The notes under the pieces were generated by a model. That model ran no database searches, was not told where the DNA came from, and saw only the letters and a program-made list of their open reading frames with translations. Shown piece by piece: positions 26,493 to 34,529 of a DNA stretch of 64,000 nt (positions are counted from its first letter, which is position 1; each line of letters begins with the position of its first letter). This DNA is from Paenibacillus radicis (ex Xue et al. 2023). Its GTDB lineage: Bacteria; Bacillota; Bacilli; Paenibacillales; NBRC-103111. Where the stretch lies: contig NZ_JANQBD010000035.1 of NCBI RefSeq assembly GCF_024722015.1, positions 18,075 through 82,074 on the forward strand. The letters are read 5' to 3'. The translations under genes and the position numbers were made by a program.

Positions 26493-26504
26493 AACAACAA
26501 GATG

Positions 26505-26550
26505 AACCATCCCCAATCTACATGACCATGAGTAGGTGAGGATGGTTTAT
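26505..26550 (+). terminator. Rho-independent terminator
   Basis: AACCATCC (26505-26512) pairs with GGATGGTT (26540-26547) around an inner CTAC/GTAG pairing; a short TTTATTTG follows. Confidence 0.75.
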
Positions 26551-26696
26551 TTGCTGTATTCCTGCAGTAAAGAGGCCTGAGATATGTGCAAAAAAAGGCT
26601 TCTCCACAGGAGAAAACCTCAGGCAGCCAAAACATTATTCATCCGGTTACCGCCTGGACGCGGATGATCGAAGCTTGGGAACCGCATGGAGAACTT

Positions 26697-26920
26697 TGTA
26701 CGGAACGGAGAGTTCCGTTATTCCATCTGCCGCCTCCAATCTGGGGCGATAGCGGAAGTGGAAATTCCGTTATGTTGGCCGACTCGGGCATTTATGCACA
26801 AAAACAGAGTGATAACGGAACGGGCTGTTCCTTTATCACTCTGTTTTTTGGACTTTTCAGGCGATAGAGGAACAATTACTTCCGCATTGCCCTCAACTTC
26901 CGTTGATGCAGCAGTACTGG
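26697..26920. repeat. Tandem intergenic hairpin units
   Basis: No gene is supported between 26551 and 26964. Three hairpins with the same CGGAA/TTCCG core follow one another every 45-50 bp. The first is ACGGAAC (26700-26706) with GTTCCGT (26712-26718). The second is ATAGCGGAA (26749-26757) with TTCCGTTAT (26765-26773). The third is the long stem at 26801-26849. A degraded fourth unit follows (GATAGAGGAA ... TTCCGC, about 26862-26885). The shared phrase is GATA-x-CGGAA. This is a small array of a dispersed intergenic repeat; I have the impression that Paenibacillus genomes carry many such units. Confidence 0.6.
26801..26849. terminator. Very long near-perfect hairpin, usable as bidirectional terminator
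   Basis: AAAACAGAGTGAT plus AACGGAAC pairs with GTTCC plus TTTATCACTCTGTTTT: 21 positions with one C-T mismatch and a 5-nt GGGCT loop. T-runs are present on the 3' side in both directions. Confidence 0.6.
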
Positions 26921-26964
26921 CGTGTTGGTTACCGCTTGTCGATATTTTTCTCAGCTGCTTCTAA

Positions 26965-27111
26965 CTATTCTTCTTTAGTAATGGCGCCATTTAAGTTTTT
27001 GGTATTTTTCGTGCCTTCTACTGTATCGTTGACAAACTCCATATCCTGATTTTCGGCTTCCATGGATGCCGTTCCCTCGTAGTTGCCTTGGTGTTTTTTG
27101 TTCTCAGACAT
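26965..27111 (-). CDS. Small acidic protein of 48 residues
   Basis: Short gene, easily missed. AAAGGAG lies 10 nt before ATG 27111 on the minus strand and the frame ends at TAG 26965-26967. The protein begins MSENKKHQGNYEGTASMEAE and ends NLNGAITKEE; it is hydrophilic, acidic and without Cys or hydrophobic segments, so probably disordered. The YEGT and VEGT phrases resemble small Bacillus proteins of the DUF4025/YozQ type, from memory and not firm. It is divergent from the 27312 gene and stands alone. Confidence 0.6.
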   Translation of the reverse strand: MSENKKHQGNYEGTASMEAENQDMEFVNDTVEGTKNTKNLNGAITKEE

Positions 27112-27311
27112 GCGTTTTAAGCTCCTTTGTTCCCCTATGGGATTATATTATTGAATAACGGTTGATCCACGGGACATGATTGCTTTCTAGAAAAAGCGGC
27201 ATGGATCCCATGATTAAGCTTGCCTAATGGATGCGGAATTATTCCTTTTATTTGGAATCAATAGGAGGGAGGATGGTATACTAATTCAAAAAGGGGCAGG
27301 GGATGTAAGAG

Positions 27312-27851
27312 ATGGCGAGACAAGTTAGCAGTGTGCCTTTCGGGTATGTGCCTGACAATGAACGAGAGGAGGCGCGCGGCAGCCTGTGGGTATACGACAG
27401 TTTTCGTGACTATGGCATGCAGCAGCTTCTACGGGTTGTAGGACTGGCGGAACAAAGGTCGATGGTGAAGATTGTATTCTATCCTTTGCATGAAGAGACA
27501 TTGAGACGGATGGGAGAGAAGGGGGCTGAACCCTATTACCGCAGAGCAGACAGGCTGGAAGAGCTGCTGGATGAGGCTGATCCGTTAATAAATACGCATA
27601 TTGACCTCTGGGAGGGTAGACGCAAAAAATATACGCCCATGGATACAGCATTTCGATTCTTGGCGGAGAAGTATAAGGGGCCTCATTTTGTTTATGTGAC
27701 GGTGGATATGGCGAACACGATAGCGGCTTTTGATTCTTTTGAAGAGTGGATCAAAAAGCTTCGGCTATTCATTGATATGAAGCTGTCTCCGTCGGCAGCT
27801 TTACATCCTAAGCTGGAGGCTTATGTACACAGATGGGATGCCGTTGAGTAA
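27312..27851 (+). CDS. Hypothetical protein of 179 residues
   Basis: Not recognised. Soluble, mixed alpha/beta, with regularly spaced strands: GSLWVYDSF (24-32), MVKIVFYPL (50-58) and HFVYVTVDM (125-133), and helices rich in charged residues between them. The pattern of a strand ending in VYD-F-DYG followed by a helix vaguely recalls the MIT_C phospholipase-D-like fold, but no HKD motif is present. An AGGGGA match lies 10 nt before ATG 27312. It is followed 70 bp later by the secreted-protein gene. Confidence 0.7.
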   Translation: MARQVSSVPFGYVPDNEREEARGSLWVYDSFRDYGMQQLLRVVGLAEQRSMVKIVFYPLHEETLRRMGEKGAEPYYRRADRLEELLDEADPLINTHIDLWEGRRKKYTPMDTAFRFLAEKYKGPHFVYVTVDMANTIAAFDSFEEWIKKLRLFIDMKLSPSAALHPKLEAYVHRWDAVE

Positions 27852-27921
27852 TGCGCCCTCAAAATAAATGGAAGCTTCGAATTATATAGGGCCCGGCAAG
27901 TGTTAGAGGAGGGGGCCATAT

Positions 27922-28980
27922 ATGAAAAAGACGACGTGGATCATAATCAGCTGCTTGTTTGTTGGATTGGTAGCTTATGGAGTTATGGGCTTTAGTGACA
28001 GTTCGGCTTCAGCCGAAATATCGAAGGAAACCAAGGGCAGCTTTGTTCGGTTAGAGGATGGGGCAAAGAAGCTCGTCGTAACGGTTGACGGAAAAGAAAC
28101 CGCGTATACATTGTCTGCAACCGCATGGGTATACCGAAATATGCATAAATCAACGCTGGCTGAACTGCTGCCAGGAGATACGCTGGACCTTATTCTTAAC
28201 AGCAAGGAGCAAGCGGCGTATATCAAAGCTTCCAGTCCGCAGACTGCAGCAGCACAGACGGAAGGAGGCAGGGCGCCGGGTGAAGCTCAGTCTTCCGCTT
28301 CAGTGCCAATCACAGCAGCAACGGTAAGCGATGAAGGCTTAGCGGCAGTCGACCCAGCCGTGGAAGGGAAAGCGGCTGGCCCTCAGCTGCCAGCTCAGTC
28401 TACAGATTCGGGAGCGAGTGGGGCAGCTGCACAAGGATCCGACAAGCCCAAAGGACCGGCAGGTGTGGCATCACAATCGCAAAAACCATCTGTATCCCAG
28501 CTTGGAGCCGGGCCCATCGAGAAGCTCTCGCTGGAATGGAAAAGCCGTGATCTTAAGCTGCAGATAAAGCTGGACTCGTCTGCACCAGGGAAAAACACGG
28601 AGCTGTATGTACAAACCAAGGAAAACGCAGTCATCCATTTGACGGGTGCTTCCGCGGACGCTTTCATTGGAATGCTGTTAAAGGGACTTCCTACGCAGCG
28701 GCAAGCATTCGAGCAAGCCTTGAAGCAAAGAATTGCCGGGGAATTCCATGTGTCGGATACGAAGCCGGAGTGGAAGCTGGATATTGTAGAGTGGCGCCAA
28801 GCCGGGAATAGCGCTTCTTCCTCAAACAAAGTGAAAGGCTACGAGAAAGACGAGCACGAGGGCAGCAGTAAGGATAAAGGCAAGGATACAGAAAAAGTTA
28901 AAGACAAAGAAAAAGACAAAGACAAAGAAAAAGAAAAAGGTAAAGATAAAGATAGAAGCAAGAACAGGGAGAATGATTAA
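27922..28980 (+). CDS. Secreted or membrane-anchored protein with charged repeat tail
   Basis: 352 residues, function unknown. The N-terminus (KK, then hydrophobic residues 5-24) is a signal peptide or anchor; no lipobox. Residues 30-100 form a small beta domain (GSFVRLEDGAKKLVVTVDG and similar) with a hydrophilic LLPGDTLDLIL phrase. A Pro/Ala/Gln-rich linker follows to about 190, then a second domain (about 195-295) with IEKLSLEWKSRDLKLQIKLD. The tail from about 310 is almost only K, D and E in short repeats (KDKEKDKEKEKGK), mirrored by AAAGAC/AAAGAA repeats in the DNA and prone to length change. GAGGAGGG precedes the ATG. Confidence 0.75.
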   Translation: MKKTTWIIISCLFVGLVAYGVMGFSDSSASAEISKETKGSFVRLEDGAKKLVVTVDGKETAYTLSATAWVYRNMHKSTLAELLPGDTLDLILNSKEQAAYIKASSPQTAAAQTEGGRAPGEAQSSASVPITAATVSDEGLAAVDPAVEGKAAGPQLPAQSTDSGASGAAAQGSDKPKGPAGVASQSQKPSVSQLGAGPIEKLSLEWKSRDLKLQIKLDSSAPGKNTELYVQTKENAVIHLTGASADAFIGMLLKGLPTQRQAFEQALKQRIAGEFHVSDTKPEWKLDIVEWRQAGNSASSSNKVKGYEKDEHEGSSKDKGKDTEKVKDKEKDKDKEKEKGKDKDRSKNREND

Positions 28981-29004
28981 GGGGATAATGAATCGGATGT
29001 AAGA

Positions 29005-29059
29005 ACAAACAACCCGCTAAGAAGTAGGCATGCAGAGCCTGCTTCAGCGGGTTGTTTGT
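29005..29059. terminator. Bidirectional terminator between convergent genes
   Basis: ACAAACAACCCGCT pairs exactly with AGCGGGTTGTTTGT, enclosing an AAGTAGGC/GCCTGCTT helix. It serves the plus-strand secreted protein and the minus-strand PBP gene. Confidence 0.9.
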
Positions 29060-29060
29060 G

Positions 29061-31259
29061 TTAGTCGTCGTTCTTTTTTTTGCCTTTTCCCTTGGGGGGA
29101 TTGTGATCTGAGTCCTGCTTGTACTTGGGCTCATCCTTCTTGAAGGCAGGTGATTGCGGATTGCTGCGGCCCTTGTCTTGCTGAATATCAGAAGAAGGAG
29201 GCTGCTGAAGCTTCGGCTGATAATCAGGCGGAATAGGGAACGGGACAGCGGGAGTGCCGCTTAGAGCCCGGCTCATAATCTCCCGGAAGAGTGATGCCGG
29301 TACTGCTCCACCGGAGGTGGTAAGGTAATGATTCCGGTCGGTCTGGTCATAGCCGAGCCATATGGCTGCGGTTAGCTCGGGTGTGAAGCCGACGAACCAG
29401 GCGTCCTTGGAGCCGTTGCCGCCAATATCGGCGAACTCCTTCGTAACGGGCAGCTGCGTCGTGCCCGTCTTGCCCGCTGCTGGCCGCCCAATTGCGGCGG
29501 CCTGACCCGTACCTGACTTTACTGCCTCCTGCAGCAGTAAAGTCAGGTCGTAGGCGACCGCCGGCCGCGTCACGGCCGCCGGCTTCGCCTGGGCCTCGAC
29601 CAAGGGGAGTCCCTCCTTGGTCGTGACCTTGACGATGGCGTGTGCCTGCTGCATCACGCCAAGGTTCGCGATGGCGCCGTAGGCCTGCGCCATCTGCAGG
29701 GGAGACACGCCCTCGGACAAGCCGCCGAGGGCAATGCTCAAGCTGCGGTCGGCCGGCGTGAGCGGAATCCCCGCCCTGCGTACGAAATCGAGGCCTGTGT
29801 CGAGGCCGATTTCGTTAAGCAGCCAGACGGCGGGGATGTTCCACGAGCGGAGGATGGCCTCCTGCAGCGTGACCTCTCCGCGGGTTCGACCATCCCAGTC
29901 CCTGGGCTGGTAGCCCGCGATATTGAGCTCCCCGTCATATAGCGGGGAGCTGGAGGTGTAGCCGCGCTCAAGCGCCGGGCCGTACACCGCGAGCGGCTTG
30001 AATGAGGACCCCGGCTGGCGGCGCAGCTGGGTCGCATGGTTGAAGCCGCGGTATACCTGCGGTCCGCGCGTGCCAACCATCGCGCGGATACCCCCTGTGC
30101 GGTGGTCCAGTATCACCGCGCCGCTCTGCATCAACTGGTCGGGCTTACTCTCCGGAAACAAACTGTCGTTAGCATAGGTTTCCTGCAGTGTCTGCTGTAC
30201 CAGCGGATCTAGGTCTGTGTATATCCGTAAGCCGGATGTTAGTACTTGTTCCTCAGTAAAACCGTACAGCGCCGCAGCTTCCTCTATAACATAATCTACG
30301 TAGGAGGGATATTTGCCTTTGAGCGATTCTTGATTATTTTGTTTAAGGGTGATCGGCATAGCGGAAGCCTGCTTATAAGAGGCATCGCTGATGAACTGCT
30401 GGTCCTTCATTAGCGTCAGCACCAAATTGCGCCGCTCCAATGCCTTCTCCTTGTTTTTTGCCGGCGAATAGGCTGTAGGCGCCTTGGGCAGCGCAGCGAG
30501 CAATGCCGATTCCTCAAGCTTAAGCTGCTGCACGGGCTTGGCAAAATATTCTTGGGCGGCGCCCTCCACGCCCCACCGGCCTTCTCCAAAATAAATGCTG
30601 TTTAAATATAACTCCAGAATTTCATCTTTACTGTATGTCATGTTGATTTTAAGAGCGTAGCCAGCCTCCTTCAGCTTTCTGCTGATTGTTTTGTCTGACT
30701 GCAGGAACATATTTTTGGCCAGCTGCTGGGTCAGCGTACTGCCTCCTTGCTGCAGTGACCCTGATCGCAGATCCCGTACCAATGCCCGTCCGATTGACCA
30801 TAGATCAATCCCGGCATGCTCATAGAAGCGCTGGTCCTCCACAGCGATTACGGCATTGCGCAGCTCAAGCGGAATTTGCTCTAGCGGCACTGGAATGATT
30901 CGCGACGATGACAATTGGGAAGCTGCCTTCCCGCTGCGGTCCATAATAAGCGTCGGCTCAGGCAATGGATGCTCAAGCTTGCTGATGTCCAGCCCGCGAA
31001 CCCAAATTGCGCCTCCTCCAGCCAAGAGCAAGCTGGTGAGAACCAGCGTACCGCCAAGCCACAGCCATGTGCGCTTGCGATTCATTCTTCTGAACCAACT
31101 GACTCGTTTGGCAGGCATATCCTTGCTGCTTCCAGTTTTGTTTTTCGTGATCATGTCCATCTGTTCCCGCGCTTTATCCGAGTAAGATCCGTCTCTGTAG
31201 ACTCTATCTCTATCATCGTTTATTATGCCCTCTCTAGTTGTATTATCGTTGTCTTGCAT
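29061..31259 (-). CDS. Class A penicillin-binding protein (PBP1-type)
   Basis: 732-residue bifunctional peptidoglycan synthase. ATG 31259 is chosen because GGGGGTG lies 6 nt upstream; an ATG 27 nt further out has no site. A cytoplasmic basic region and one membrane helix (about 72-95) lead to the GT51 glycosyltransferase with AVEDQRFYEHAGID, QGGSTLTQQLAKN and the RKLKEAGYALK motif. The transpeptidase follows, with QPGSSFKP (active Ser in SxxK), RSWNIPA (SxN) and GKTGTT (KTG). The C-terminal 60 residues are Pro/Lys/Asp-rich. GC content rises sharply in the transpeptidase half (29560-30110). A perfect 15-bp hairpin lies inside the gene at 29511-29548. Confidence 0.95.
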   Translation of the reverse strand: MQDNDNTTREGIINDDRDRVYRDGSYSDKAREQMDMITKNKTGSSKDMPAKRVSWFRRMNRKRTWLWLGGTLVLTSLLLAGGGAIWVRGLDISKLEHPLPEPTLIMDRSGKAASQLSSSRIIPVPLEQIPLELRNAVIAVEDQRFYEHAGIDLWSIGRALVRDLRSGSLQQGGSTLTQQLAKNMFLQSDKTISRKLKEAGYALKINMTYSKDEILELYLNSIYFGEGRWGVEGAAQEYFAKPVQQLKLEESALLAALPKAPTAYSPAKNKEKALERRNLVLTLMKDQQFISDASYKQASAMPITLKQNNQESLKGKYPSYVDYVIEEAAALYGFTEEQVLTSGLRIYTDLDPLVQQTLQETYANDSLFPESKPDQLMQSGAVILDHRTGGIRAMVGTRGPQVYRGFNHATQLRRQPGSSFKPLAVYGPALERGYTSSSPLYDGELNIAGYQPRDWDGRTRGEVTLQEAILRSWNIPAVWLLNEIGLDTGLDFVRRAGIPLTPADRSLSIALGGLSEGVSPLQMAQAYGAIANLGVMQQAHAIVKVTTKEGLPLVEAQAKPAAVTRPAVAYDLTLLLQEAVKSGTGQAAAIGRPAAGKTGTTQLPVTKEFADIGGNGSKDAWFVGFTPELTAAIWLGYDQTDRNHYLTTSGGAVPASLFREIMSRALSGTPAVPFPIPPDYQPKLQQPPSSDIQQDKGRSNPQSPAFKKDEPKYKQDSDHNPPKGKGKKKNDD

Positions 31260-31453
31260 CAACTGCACCCCCTGTACAAACTCCATTGTTCTCTTGCTGA
31301 TGAAATTCAGGTATGCTAATTTATTCGTAGGTCAGGACGTTTTTCAAGCTGCATCTCTTAGAAAAAACAATCTTTCCGGCTTGAAACAAGGTAAACATTA
31401 GACTCAAAACGAATAGTACCGTATCGGAAAAAGGAATCGAGGGAGTGAGATCG

Positions 31454-32401
31454 TTGAAGGTTGATCGTTTGTTGGCAATTACTATGCTGCTGCTCAATCG
31501 CAAAAGAGTTAGCGCGGGAGAGCTCGCAGAACGCTTTGAGATCTCTCTGCGAACGGTTTATCGTGATTTGGAGAGCTTGAATCAAGCGGGAATTCCGATT
31601 GTCTCCTTTGCCGGAGCCACGGGAGGTTATGAGATCATGGACCAGTACCGACTGGAACGGCAATTCCTGTCTATGGAGGAGCTGCAGTCGATTATTATAG
31701 CGCTTAAGGGCGTACGTACTACACTAGAGGACCGGGATATAGGAACCCTGATGGATAAGGTGGGAGCATTGGTAGCTCGTTCTGAACATAGCGCGATGAA
31801 TGAGATGAGCCAACAGCTGATGATTGACCTGAATCCTTGGCAGGGAGGAGAAGCCGACAAAGAGAAGCTGGCGGTACTCCGAGATGCGATTGGTCAGATG
31901 AGAATCATACGCTTCTCCTACACGAGCTCAATGGGAGATGATTCCGAGAGATTTTGCGAGCCGATGGGCGTTGTGCTGAAAGGTTACGTTTGGTATTTAT
32001 ATGGTTTTTGCAAGCTTAGGGAGGACTACCGGATTTTCCGTCTGTCACGGATTGGGCAATTAACGGTCACTTCAGATATTTTCCAGAGAAAGCAGCATAC
32101 GCTGGAGCAGTTGGATTACCGCTGGAGTCGGCATAAGGATCGGGATCATGTCCAGTTAGTGCTGTTAATCCAGCCCAGGATGAAAGCGCGGATTCAAGAT
32201 TATTTCAAGCCTGAGCAGATCGTTACGATGCCGGATGGGATGCTGCGCGTTACTTCCGTTCAGCCGGAGGAGCCCTGGTTGTACGGCATGCTGCTTAGTT
32301 ATGGAGCTGATCTGAGAATAGTGGAGCCGGCTTCGGTAAGGCAGGCTGTTTTGGCGGAAGCCCAAAAAATTGTACAGATGTATGAACCAATCTTGACATA
32401 A
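31454..32401 (+). CDS. YafY-type transcriptional regulator (HTH_11 + WYL)
   Basis: 315-residue regulator. GGGAGTGA (31441-31448) is 5 nt before TTG 31454, which gives MKVDRLLAITMLLLNRKRVS; a GTG at 31445 lies within that site. The winged helix-turn-helix spans about 1-60 (SAGELAERFEISLRTVYRDL), and a WYL domain follows (about 135-215) with the FSYTSSMGDDSERFCEPMGV and VWYLYGFCKLREDYRIFRLSR motifs; WYL domains bind ligands such as nucleotides or single-stranded DNA. The DinB-like gene starts 71 bp downstream in the same direction, a common pairing in which the regulator controls its neighbour. Confidence 0.93.
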   Translation: MKVDRLLAITMLLLNRKRVSAGELAERFEISLRTVYRDLESLNQAGIPIVSFAGATGGYEIMDQYRLERQFLSMEELQSIIIALKGVRTTLEDRDIGTLMDKVGALVARSEHSAMNEMSQQLMIDLNPWQGGEADKEKLAVLRDAIGQMRIIRFSYTSSMGDDSERFCEPMGVVLKGYVWYLYGFCKLREDYRIFRLSRIGQLTVTSDIFQRKQHTLEQLDYRWSRHKDRDHVQLVLLIQPRMKARIQDYFKPEQIVTMPDGMLRVTSVQPEEPWLYGMLLSYGADLRIVEPASVRQAVLAEAQKIVQMYEPILT

Positions 32402-32472
32402 TGCTGTCAGGGTTGCTGGATTATTATGTAGATATGTAAGTGAATCCACCATTACTGAGGAGGCTATCAAAC

Positions 32473-32973
32473 ATGTTTACAACCGTGCAATCCTTTGTGG
32501 CAAGCTGGTCTATGGAGTCCGCAGCTACTCAACGTGTCATGGATGCTTTAACCGATGCATCTTTAGGTCAAGAAATTGCTCCCAATCACCGAAAATTAGG
32601 TCAACTGGCGTGGCATCTGGTGATAACGGTTCATGAGATGCTGTCACGCACCGGACTTACCTTCGATCCTGTAGCTGAAGATGAGCATGCCCCAGCTTCT
32701 GCAGCTGCTATCGCTGAGGCTTACCGTCGTGCCGGACAGGCAATGATTGCTGCCATCCAAACACAATGGACAGACGGGGACTTGAACAAAATGACCAATA
32801 TGTATGGTGAGGAATGGCCAAACGGCTTGACGTTGCACATTTTTATCCAGCATGAAATCCACCATCGCGGTCAGATGACGGTGTTGATGCGTCAAGCAGG
32901 TCTGCGCGTGCCTGATGTTTATGGACCCACTCGCGAGGATTGGATCGAGCGCGGCTTGCAGCCTATGGTGTAA
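32473..32973 (+). CDS. DinB-family four-helix protein
   Basis: 166 residues of the DinB/YfiT-like superfamily, likely a metal-dependent thiol transferase of unknown substrate. GAGGAGG lies 9-10 nt before ATG 32473. The three-His metal site is seen as QLAWHLV (about H46) and HEIHHRGQM (about residues 127-135). The WPNGLTLHIF and FIQHEIHH helices are typical. Probably co-transcribed with the WYL regulator, followed by a strong terminator. Confidence 0.9.
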   Translation: MFTTVQSFVASWSMESAATQRVMDALTDASLGQEIAPNHRKLGQLAWHLVITVHEMLSRTGLTFDPVAEDEHAPASAAAIAEAYRRAGQAMIAAIQTQWTDGDLNKMTNMYGEEWPNGLTLHIFIQHEIHHRGQMTVLMRQAGLRVPDVYGPTREDWIERGLQPMV

Positions 32974-33003
32974 TGAGCGGCGCCCACTCAATCAAAGTGG
33001 TTT

Positions 33004-33058
33004 AAACAAAAAGAACAGATCAAGACCCTGTATGGGCCTTAATCTGTTCTTTTTGTTT
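33004..33058. terminator. Strong bidirectional terminator
   Basis: AAACAAAAAGAACAGAT pairs perfectly (17 bp) with its complement at 33042-33058, with T-runs in both directions. It separates the DinB gene from convergent uxaC. Confidence 0.93.
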
Positions 33059-33071
33059 GAACCTATCTAAC

Positions 33072-34484
33072 TTATTTATTGAAATTGAAGTATTGGTTTG
33101 CATTGTTGAACGAAATGTTTTGGATCATGCGGCCAAGTGTCTCCATATCGTCAGGAGCTTCGCCATTTTCAACCCATTGTCCGATCATATCGCATAACAA
33201 TCTTCTGAAGTATTCATGTCTAGTGTAAGACAGGAAGCTTCTGGAGTCTGTCAGCATTCCTACGAACCGGCTCAATAAGCCCAGGTTAGCCAATGCTTTC
33301 ATTTGCTCAAGCATACCGTCGATAGTATCCAGGAACCACCATGCTGCGCCCAATTGGATTTTTCCAGGGATACCGCCGCCTTGGAAGCTGCCGATGATGG
33401 AGCCTAATACGTAGTGATCCTTAGGATTCAAGGAATACAGGATCGTTTTTGGAAGCTTGTCTTCTGAATCCAACGCATCCAGCAATTTAACAATCGGATA
33501 AGCAACCGAATTGTCATTGATGGAATCGAATCCGGTATCAGGGCCGATTTTGTTAAACATACGGGTGTTATTGTTCCGGTGAGCATTGATGTGGAACTGC
33601 ATTCCCCAGCCTAGCTCAGCGTACAGCTTGCCCATGAATACTAACGTGTATGTTTTGTATTTCATTTCTTCTTCGAGACTTACTCCATTGCCTTGAAGAG
33701 CTTTAGCGAAAATAGCTGCTGCTTCTTCTTTCGTTGTATCCGCGTAAGCTACGTAGTCAAGCGCATGGTCAGAAACCTTGCCGCCAACCGAGTCGAAGAA
33801 ACGAATGCGGGACTCAAGAGCTGCAAGAAGCTGATCGTAATCGCTAATAGCTGATCCGTAAACTTCACCCAGCTTTTCAATCCATGGCAAGTAAGTTGCA
33901 CGATTGATTTCAAGCCCTTTGTCAGGACGGAAGGATGGCAGAACGTCTACATCGAAATCAGGCAATTCTTTGATTTTGATGTGATATTCCAATGAATCCG
34001 TAGGATCATCGGTAGTGCAGATAACGCGAACATCGGATTTTTTGATCAAATCACGCGCGCCAAAGCCTTCACCGCTCAATTGAGCATTAACTTTTTCCCA
34101 GATGGCAGGAGCGTTTTTCTCATTAATGATATCGTATACGTCGAAAAAGCGCTGAAGCTCAAGGTGTGACCAGTGATAAAGAGCATTACCGATTGTTTCT
34201 GGAACGGTTTTGCACCATTCGAGGAAGCGGTCGTAGTCGGTTGCGCCTTCGCCGCCGGTTACATACTTTTCTTCCGCACCGTTAGCGCGCATAGCTCTCC
34301 ATTTGTAATGGTCGCCGTACAGCCAAGCCTCGGTAATATTTTTGAAGGTTTTATTCTCATAAATTTCTTGAGGGCTTAAGTGACAATGGTAATCGATAAT
34401 CGGCATTTCTTTAGCAAAATCATGATATAAACGGACAGCCGTTTCATTAGATAGAAGGAAGTTTTCATCCAAAAACTTTTTCAT
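33072..34484 (-). CDS. uxaC: Glucuronate/galacturonate isomerase
   Basis: 470-residue amidohydrolase-fold isomerase converting D-glucuronate to D-fructuronate and D-galacturonate to D-tagaturonate, the first step of hexuronate breakdown. It has the IIDYHCHLSP metal motif (about 29-38), the conserved AWLYGDHYKWRAMRANG and CTTDDPTDSLEYH, and MGMQFHINA-like and LTDSRSFLSYTRHEYFRR motifs (the latter near 420-440). The ribosome site is weak (GGGTGGTG, 10 nt before ATG 34484). It lies 45 bp behind the epimerase gene and shares its promoter. Confidence 0.97.
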   Translation of the reverse strand: MKKFLDENFLLSNETAVRLYHDFAKEMPIIDYHCHLSPQEIYENKTFKNITEAWLYGDHYKWRAMRANGAEEKYVTGGEGATDYDRFLEWCKTVPETIGNALYHWSHLELQRFFDVYDIINEKNAPAIWEKVNAQLSGEGFGARDLIKKSDVRVICTTDDPTDSLEYHIKIKELPDFDVDVLPSFRPDKGLEINRATYLPWIEKLGEVYGSAISDYDQLLAALESRIRFFDSVGGKVSDHALDYVAYADTTKEEAAAIFAKALQGNGVSLEEEMKYKTYTLVFMGKLYAELGWGMQFHINAHRNNNTRMFNKIGPDTGFDSINDNSVAYPIVKLLDALDSEDKLPKTILYSLNPKDHYVLGSIIGSFQGGGIPGKIQLGAAWWFLDTIDGMLEQMKALANLGLLSRFVGMLTDSRSFLSYTRHEYFRRLLCDMIGQWVENGEAPDDMETLGRMIQNISFNNANQYFNFNK

Positions 34485-34529
34485 AATATGTGTGCACCAC
34501 CCATTAGAATTATTGTTTTGCAGCGGGTA

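Noticed and set aside
26586..26964. Overlapping frames in the hairpin array
   Set aside because: Both are translations of repeat DNA without a ribosome site.
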